From positions 4,400,501 through 4,464,500 of the forward strand of contig NZ_CP012830.1 in NCBI RefSeq assembly GCF_001307155.1: a DNA stretch of 64,000 bases. Reading direction: 5' to 3'. This DNA comes from Pseudomonas fluorescens (lineage in GTDB: Bacteria; Pseudomonadota; Gammaproteobacteria; Pseudomonadales; Pseudomonadaceae). The translations under genes were made by a program, and so were the position numbers. Positions 58,795 through 64,000 of the stretch are shown here, piece by piece; position 1 is the first letter of the stretch; each line of letters begins with the position of its first letter. The notes beneath the pieces are model-generated. The model worked only from the letters and a program-made list of their open reading frames with translations. It did not search any database and was not told where the DNA came from.

Positions 58795-61179
58795 ATGTCC
58801 ATAGAGGGGCGTAAAGCGGTATTGAGCCAGGATCAGGCTCGCAGTATTCAGTGTCTGTCGTGGGCGGTGGTCGGGGTTTGCTGGCTGGCCGGTGTTCCTC
58901 ACAGCAACGCCGGTGATTTACCGCCACCTCCCACCGGCATGGAGGCGGTGGCGGATGCGCAGTTGTTTCTGGAATTGGTGGTCAACCAGATGAATACCGG
59001 ACGGGTGGTGGCGGTCGAGCAGCGGGGCGGGCGCTTGTTCCTGCCAGCTTCAGTGTTGCGTGAGACCGGTATGAAACTGCCCGAGCACCTGAGCGCGGAA
59101 GTCGGTCTCGACAGCCTCGAGGGCTTGCACAGCGAATACGACAGCCAGGGGCAGCGCTTGCTCTTGAACGTTCCGCCAGAGTGGTTGCCGGAGCAATTTA
59201 TCGGTAACCGGCAAGCCTATCCACGCACGCCGGCGCTGAGCAGTTTCGGCGCGTTGCTCAACTACGACCTTTACCTCAACGACACCGATGATGGTGGCAC
59301 CTACCTGGCTGCCTGGAACGAAGTGCGGTTCTTCGACAGCTGGGGCACGCTGTCCAACACCGGGCAGTACCGACGCACGCTATCCGGGGACGCGAGCAGT
59401 ACGCTGAACAACGGTTATCTGCGATACGACACCACGTGGCGTTACTCCGATGACGATCGTTTACTGACCTACGAGGCCGGTGACCTGGTCAGCGGCGCCT
59501 TGCCCTGGAGCAGTTCGGTGCGCCTGGGAGGCGTGCAGTTGTCGCGCGATTTCGGTGTGCGGCCAGACTTGGTGACATACCCTTTGCCACAGTTTGCCGG
59601 CGAGGCCGCGGTGCCTTCTTCGGTCGACCTGTTCATCAACGGCTACAAATCCAGCAGCGCCGACCTGCAACCCGGCCCTTACACCCTGACCAACATTCCG
59701 TTCATCAACGGTGCCGGTGAAGCGGTGGTCGTGACGACTGATGCGCTGGGTCGGCAAGTCTCGACCACGGTACCGTTTTACGTGACCAGCAGTCTGCTGC
59801 AACAAGGTCTGACCGATTTTTCGGTGGCGGCGGGCACCTTGCGTCGTGACTTCGGGATACGCGATTTCGGCTATGGACCCGGTGTCACGTCCGGCAGCCT
59901 GCGTTATGGCCTGACGGACAGCCTGACCCTGGAAAGTCACGCCGAAGCTTCGGACTCACTGACCCTTGGCGGTGTTGGCGGCAACCTGCGGCTGGGCAAC
60001 GTCGGGGTGCTCAATACGGCGGTCAGTCAAAGCCAGTTCGACGGCACCCGCGGTCAGCAGTTGAGCCTGGGTTATCAATACAGCAGCCAGCGTTACAGCC
60101 TGTCGTATCAGCGCGTGCAACGGCGTGATCAATATGCTGACCTGAGCATGATCGACAGCCCCTTCGCGAGCCTCAGCCAGCGCAGCGAACAAGTGACACT
60201 GAACCTCAATCTCGACACCTGGGGTAGTTTGGGGGCCGGTTATTTCGATGTGCGCGCCGGCGATGACTCGCGCACGCGCTTGCTCAACCTGACCTGGAGC
60301 AAACCGTTGTGGCGCAACACCAGTTTCTACCTGTCGGCTAACCGTGAAATCGGTGACAGCAACTGGGCGATGCAGGCGCAGCTGGTGATTCCGTTCGACC
60401 TGCGCGGCAGTCTTGCCCTAAGCACTGAGCGCAGCAAAACCGGCGAAAGCCGGCAGCGAGTCAACTACAGCCAGGCCGTGCCCACGCAAGGCGGACTGGG
60501 CTTCAATCTTGGATACGCCCATGGCCAGGGTCCGGATTACCGCCAGGCCGACCTGACCTGGCGCTTGCAGTCGGTGCAGTTGCAGGCCGGCGTGTATGGC
60601 AGCAGTGAAGCCGAGACCCGTTGGGCCGATGCCAGTGGATCGCTGGTGTGGATGGACCGTCAGGTGTTTGCCGCCAACCGTATCGACGACGCCTTTGTGG
60701 TGGTCAGCACCAAGGGTTTCGCCGACATTCCAGTGCGTTATGAAAACCAGCTGGTCGGCCAGACGGACGGTAAGGGGCATCTTCTGGTGCCATGGAGCAG
60801 CGCTTATTACCGCGCTAAATACGAAATCGATCCGCTGAACTTGCCGAGTAACGTGCAGAGCCCGAATGTCGAACAGCGTGTCGCGGTCCGGCGTGGCAGC
60901 GGGTATTTGCTGGAGTTCCCGTTGACCCGGGTCGTCGCCGCCAGCGTGGTGCTGGTGGACACTCGGCAACAGGAATTGCCGCTGGGCAGTAACGTGCTGC
61001 ACGAGCAGAGCGGAGTGAACGCGGTCGTCGGTTGGGACGGTCTGGTCTACCTGGAGAACCTGCAAACGCGCAACACCTTGCACGTGACCCTGGCCGACGG
61101 ACGCACCTGCGGGGCGCAGTTCAACGTCGATATCAGACAGGAACAGGTGCCGTTGATCGGGCCTTTGGTGTGCCAATGA
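58795..61179 (+). CDS. Outer-membrane usher (CsuD/CupE5 type)
   Basis: The 794-aa protein starts at the ATG at 58795, directly after AGGAGGGAT. It has an N-terminal signal, an N-domain with LFLELVVNQMNTGRVV, a large beta-barrel and a plug region (VDLFINGYKSSSADLQPGPYTLTNIPFINGAGEAVVV), and C-terminal domains with VPLIGPLVCQ at the end. It exports and assembles pilins at the outer membrane. The length and the FAYTYDLYLN-like barrel start fit the CsuD branch of ushers. Confidence 0.93.
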   Translation: MSIEGRKAVLSQDQARSIQCLSWAVVGVCWLAGVPHSNAGDLPPPPTGMEAVADAQLFLELVVNQMNTGRVVAVEQRGGRLFLPASVLRETGMKLPEHLSAEVGLDSLEGLHSEYDSQGQRLLLNVPPEWLPEQFIGNRQAYPRTPALSSFGALLNYDLYLNDTDDGGTYLAAWNEVRFFDSWGTLSNTGQYRRTLSGDASSTLNNGYLRYDTTWRYSDDDRLLTYEAGDLVSGALPWSSSVRLGGVQLSRDFGVRPDLVTYPLPQFAGEAAVPSSVDLFINGYKSSSADLQPGPYTLTNIPFINGAGEAVVVTTDALGRQVSTTVPFYVTSSLLQQGLTDFSVAAGTLRRDFGIRDFGYGPGVTSGSLRYGLTDSLTLESHAEASDSLTLGGVGGNLRLGNVGVLNTAVSQSQFDGTRGQQLSLGYQYSSQRYSLSYQRVQRRDQYADLSMIDSPFASLSQRSEQVTLNLNLDTWGSLGAGYFDVRAGDDSRTRLLNLTWSKPLWRNTSFYLSANREIGDSNWAMQAQLVIPFDLRGSLALSTERSKTGESRQRVNYSQAVPTQGGLGFNLGYAHGQGPDYRQADLTWRLQSVQLQAGVYGSSEAETRWADASGSLVWMDRQVFAANRIDDAFVVVSTKGFADIPVRYENQLVGQTDGKGHLLVPWSSAYYRAKYEIDPLNLPSNVQSPNVEQRVAVRRGSGYLLEFPLTRVVAASVVLVDTRQQELPLGSNVLHEQSGVNAVVGWDGLVYLENLQTRNTLHVTLADGRTCGAQFNVDIRQEQVPLIGPLVCQ

Positions 61180-61209
61180 GTGGCCAGGCAACCAGCACGG
61201 AGGTGGGTT

Positions 61210-62199
61210 GTGCACGAATGTAGTCGATGGGTCGGCAGAGGGCTGGGACTGCTTGCGATGGCACTGTCGGGGCATACCTGGGCGCTGTGCTCGACGGTCA
61301 GCACCGTGCCTGCAAGCTTCGGCTCGGTCAGTTCGATCACGGTGCGCACTACTTCGCAGCCCAGTTCGACCACCAATGCCGGGTTGAGCTGCACCGGATC
61401 GCTGGCGTCGCAACTGACGGCCACTGACCACCTGTATGCCACGTTTACTGCGGCGACTTCAGGGTTGGTTGGTCCTACCGGAGATGTGATCAGCTACACG
61501 CTGTATGGCGATAACAGCACCAGTTATCCGATCCTGCGCGGCACGGCGTTCGACTTCGCCCGCAACTCGATTGCCGATAACCTGGGGCTGCTGAGCAACC
61601 CGCTGGTGGCCAAGACAGTGCCGATCTATCTGGACAGCATCATCGGCAGCAATGTTGCTGCAGGTGTGTACTCGGAAACCCTGAGCGTTGCCTGGAGCTG
61701 GAACTATTGCTATGCACTGGGTACGGGGGGGATTTGCGCGTTGCGTGATACCGGCAGCGGTACCGTCAGCCTGACGGTCTCGATGACGGTCACTAACGAC
61801 TGCCTGATCACCGCACCCAATATCAGTTTCGGTAGCGCTCCGGTCATCAGCGGGTTTGCGGCGGTCACCAATCAGACGGTCAACCTCACGTGCACCAAGG
61901 GCAGCGCCTACACCGTGGGGCTGGACGATGGCCAGCACGCTGTCAGCGTTGGCGGGCGCCGGCGGATGATCTCGGGCGGCAATTACCTGGCCTATGACAT
62001 TTTCAAAAGTGCCGGCAGCACCCGCTGGGGCAGTGTTACGACTGCGCGACGGGCCAGTTCCGACGCCGAGGTCAATCCCGGCAACGGTCTGGGGAATGGC
62101 AGCCAGATCTTCAATTACAACGCCAGGATCTACACCGACCAGAGCACTCCACCGGCCGGCACCTACGTGGACAATGTGGTGCTGGATGTGGGGTTTTAG
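61210..62199 (+). CDS. Two-domain spore-coat-U tip adhesin (CsuE/CupE6 type)
   Basis: The protein of about 329 aa is best started at the GTG at 61210, preceded by CGGAGGTGGGTT; a GTG at 61180 abuts the usher stop and lacks an RBS. A signal peptide ends TWA. Two SCPU-like domains follow: the first (about 25-165) is divergent and corresponds to the tip-binding domain of CsuE; the second (about 185-329) has ISFGSAPVISG, VNLTCTKGSAYTVGLDDGQH and a C-terminal TYVDNVVLDVGF strand. CsuE-type tips bind hydrophobic surfaces and start biofilms. Confidence 0.9.
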   Translation: MHECSRWVGRGLGLLAMALSGHTWALCSTVSTVPASFGSVSSITVRTTSQPSSTTNAGLSCTGSLASQLTATDHLYATFTAATSGLVGPTGDVISYTLYGDNSTSYPILRGTAFDFARNSIADNLGLLSNPLVAKTVPIYLDSIIGSNVAAGVYSETLSVAWSWNYCYALGTGGICALRDTGSGTVSLTVSMTVTNDCLITAPNISFGSAPVISGFAAVTNQTVNLTCTKGSAYTVGLDDGQHAVSVGGRRRMISGGNYLAYDIFKSAGSTRWGSVTTARRASSDAEVNPGNGLGNGSQIFNYNARIYTDQSTPPAGTYVDNVVLDVGF

Positions 62200-62234
62200 C
62201 TGGCACTGGAAGCCTGCCATTCAGTGTTCAAGGG

Positions 62235-62987
62235 TTAAAACCGCTGCATCTGCTTGAGCATCTGCGTCGCCGGATCCCGGGCCTCGCTGACCATCGCGTA
62301 GTTGTACCCGGGCCCCGACCAGTACTCGGCCTGCAACTCGCCGTCGCTGCGACTGCCGCGTGGTAGCAGGTAGTTTTTCGGGCCTGGCGGACGGACGTAG
62401 AAACTGATCTTGCGGCCGCTCTGGTCCTCGTACATCACCATCGCTGCGGGACCTTGCTCGGTGCTCAACAACCGTCCGCTGACCGGTTTGAACCCCGAGT
62501 TGGCGAGGTTCGGCAGGCGATTGGCCTGGGAGAAGTAATGGTCAAGCCAGCCCTGCATATCGCCGTCATCGGTGACTGTGTAATCGGCCGGCAGGATGCC
62601 TTGCTGGGCGAACATCCGGTACGCCTGCATCGCATCGGTCATCGGCAGTGCTGCGCCAACCGTGGTCATTTCCCGTGCTTGCCAGCCGCCCAAGCCACCG
62701 ACGCTGACCGCGATCAGCAACACGGCGGCGCTGGCCAAGTGGCGGCGGGACTGTCGTTTCAGACGCCGGCGAATCACGCTGGGGTCGAGGTTCGGGTTGG
62801 GCGGTTGCTGCAAGGCGCCGCTCAAGGCTGCGCGCAATTGCTGGGCGTCCTGTTGCCAGGCCTGAACCTGCTCGGCAACGTGCGGATTGGCCGCCAGGTA
62901 CGTTTCCACCAGTCGCCGGTCCGCGTCGTCGAGTTGATGGTCGACGTAGGCGTGCAGGTCATTGACGCTTGGGGGCATGCTGATCAT
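62235..62987 (-). CDS. Anti-sigma factor of an ECF sigma pair
   Basis: The 250-aa protein has a cytosolic N-terminus with an anti-sigma zinc-finger-like start MPPSVNDLHAYVDHQLDDAD (but without the full HxxxCxxC motif), one membrane helix (LASAAVLLIAVSVGGLGGW, about residues 83-101) and a periplasmic domain of about 145 residues. Its ATG overlaps the sigma stop codon (ATGA), so both are made together. It should hold the sigma factor inactive until a periplasmic stress signal. The lack of the Cys pair argues against a direct zinc-thiol redox switch. Confidence 0.87.
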   Translation of the reverse strand: MISMPPSVNDLHAYVDHQLDDADRRLVETYLAANPHVAEQVQAWQQDAQQLRAALSGALQQPPNPNLDPSVIRRRLKRQSRRHLASAAVLLIAVSVGGLGGWQAREMTTVGAALPMTDAMQAYRMFAQQGILPADYTVTDDGDMQGWLDHYFSQANRLPNLANSGFKPVSGRLLSTEQGPAAMVMYEDQSGRKISFYVRPPGPKNYLLPRGSRSDGELQAEYWSGPGYNYAMVSEARDPATQMLKQMQRF

Positions 62988-63508
62988 TTGAGTATCCGCA
63001 AAGAGGGGCTGGTGATTTCGCCATCGCTGAGTTGGCGCAAGGCCTGGCGAGCGCGGGACAGACGAGACATCACCGTGCCGGTAGGAACGTCGAGAATCTC
63101 GGCGACCTCCTTGTAACTCAAGCCTTCCACCGAGACCCAGAGCAACAGCGCGCGTTGTTCGGTGGTCAGTTTGTCGAAGGCTTGCAGCGTCGATTGCGCC
63201 AGCACCGTGCGCTCGACCGAGGGCTGGGCATCGTCGCGACCGGTGAAGAACTCAAGCATTCGCGCGTAGCGCCTTGAGCGTCGATGGGCGTCGAGAAACT
63301 GTCGATACAGAATCGAAAACAGCCAGGCGCGCAAATCGCCGTCCGGGCGTTTGTCGCCCCATCCCGACAGCGCCCGCTCCAGGCACGACTGCACCAGATC
63401 GTCAGCGTTGCTGGGGTTGCGCGTCAGCGACACGGCAAAACGCCGCAGCCTGGGGATGAGTTCACGTAACGGTTCGTCGAGATCGTTCATGGAATGCTGG
63501 CTAGTCAT
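62984..63508 (-). CDS. ECF (sigma70 family) RNA polymerase sigma factor
   Basis: The 174-aa protein contains only sigma regions 2 and 4: FAVSLTRNPSNADDLVQSCLERA and LRAWLFSILYRQFLDAHRR (region 2), and LLLWVSVEGLSYKEVAEILDVPTGTVMSRLSRARQALR (region 4, helix-turn-helix). It is cotranscribed with its anti-sigma factor and divergent from a catalase-family gene that it probably controls. The 142-base gap should contain its target promoters. Confidence 0.94.
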   Translation of the reverse strand: MTSQHSMNDLDEPLRELIPRLRRFAVSLTRNPSNADDLVQSCLERALSGWGDKRPDGDLRAWLFSILYRQFLDAHRRSRRYARMLEFFTGRDDAQPSVERTVLAQSTLQAFDKLTTEQRALLLWVSVEGLSYKEVAEILDVPTGTVMSRLSRARQALRQLSDGEITSPSLRILK

Positions 63509-63650
63509 TACGCTTTGGATCAGGAAGACGTCCGGCAGTGGAGGTTATTCCAGCAGTGGAAAAATAAACACCGGGTCAGGGAATAAACCTCTGCGGGCTT
63601 CGTCTGATTGATCCTTTCCACCGGTGGCCCACGGCCCTGGAGATGTTCAC

Positions 63651-64000
63651 ATGGTTGATCGTTCACCGCCGCCACGGCCAGACAAAATCCCCTTGAGCCG
63701 CATGAGCCTGGCTTTGCGCCTGGCCGGTATCGGCGCAGTAGTCGCTGCCCTGGCCGGGGCTTTTGCCTACGTCAATGGCACGTTTGACCCACAGCGTCTG
63801 ACACCAAAAGCGCTGGTCGACGTGCTGGAGAAAAACAATGGTGTACACCCGGGCTTTCGGCGCAATCACGCCAAGGGCGTGTGCGTGGCCGGGTATTTTG
63901 AAAGCACCAGCGAGGCGCGCCCGTATTCAACCGCCCAGGTCTTCAGCGCGGCGCGAACGCCGGTTGTCGGGCGTTTTGCGTTGCCCAGCGGCAATCCTTA
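63651..64000 (+). CDS. Membrane-anchored small catalase (SrpA-like), truncated by window edge
   Basis: About 116 residues are visible from the ATG at 63651 (GGAG 8 bases upstream), and the frame is open at the right edge. After a short Pro-rich head there is one hydrophobic segment (LALRLAGIGAVVAALAGAFAYV). Then comes the start of a catalase-like domain, NNGVHPGFRRNHAKGVCVAGYFEST, with the catalytic His in FRRNHAKG. It matches the catalase-related peroxidase family often paired with ECF sigma/anti-sigma genes and cytochrome b561. It is likely a periplasmic heme peroxidase removing peroxides. Confidence 0.85.
   Translation, partial: MVDRSPPPRPDKIPLSRMSLALRLAGIGAVVAALAGAFAYVNGTFDPQRLTPKALVDVLEKNNGVHPGFRRNHAKGVCVAGYFESTSEARPYSTAQVFSAARTPVVGRFALPSGNP

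Overview
This window looks like the chromosome of a Pseudomonas of the fluorescens lineage. The evidence is the block folD - tRNAs - tig - clpP - clpX - lon - hupB - tRNA-Asp - ppiD, the high-GC coding style, REP/REPIN-type inverted repeats, FNR/Anr-type boxes, and accessory genes common in this genus (phnWX, CupE/Csu-type pili, NhaR, SstT, PbpG). No rRNA operon, prophage, CRISPR array or complete insertion sequence was seen. Both ends cut through genes.

Positions 1-18.6 kb form an accessory low-oxygen, redox and metal stress region. It holds an erythromycin-esterase-like gene (cut by the edge), a fused monoheme cytochrome/beta-barrel protein resembling Cyc2 followed by a c4-type diheme lipoprotein, PolX, a type II P-type ATPase, a Tyr/Pro-rich exported protein with a 14-base G tract, a Spy-like chaperone, Hsp20, an APC antiporter, a Cu+ ATPase with a DUF2933 protein and a Met-rich periplasmic protein, and a VIT/CCC1 transporter. 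It ends with an extracytoplasmic flavin module (ApbE, a PepSY-flavodoxin-FNR fusion, and a DUF2271 protein carrying a flavinylation motif), which is divergent from a two-component system. Five palindromes matching or close to TTGAT-N4-ATCAA lie in front of genes here, two of them perfect. This suggests shared control by Anr/Dnr, much like the low-oxygen-activated locus of Burkholderia.

Positions 20.8-30.7 kb carry DUF1993, SstT, an MFS exporter, NhaR, a small lipoprotein with TerC, a 56-aa membrane protein, a C39-like lipoprotein lacking the catalytic Cys, PbpG, a 0.9-kb AT-richer gap, a PixA/AidA-family inclusion-body protein, and FolD. Positions 30.8-40.4 kb are the tRNA and proteostasis core, with a sigma32-type promoter before lon.

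Positions 40.6-55.4 kb contain a DUF2242 lipoprotein, a 28-aa acidic micro-ORF behind a structured leader, an AraC regulator with a cysteine-free nitrilase-like protein divergent from fadH, a D-cysteine desulfhydrase/ACC deaminase homologue, cytochrome b561, the 2-aminoethylphosphonate pathway (phnW, phnX, LysR), an orphan VgrG, a YebC/YeeN protein and an LRR-protein kinase. Positions 55.7-62.2 kb are a CupE/Csu-type chaperone-usher operon with four pilin-like subunits, a chaperone, an usher and a two-domain tip. The window ends with an ECF sigma/anti-sigma pair divergent from a membrane-anchored small catalase, which is truncated by the edge.
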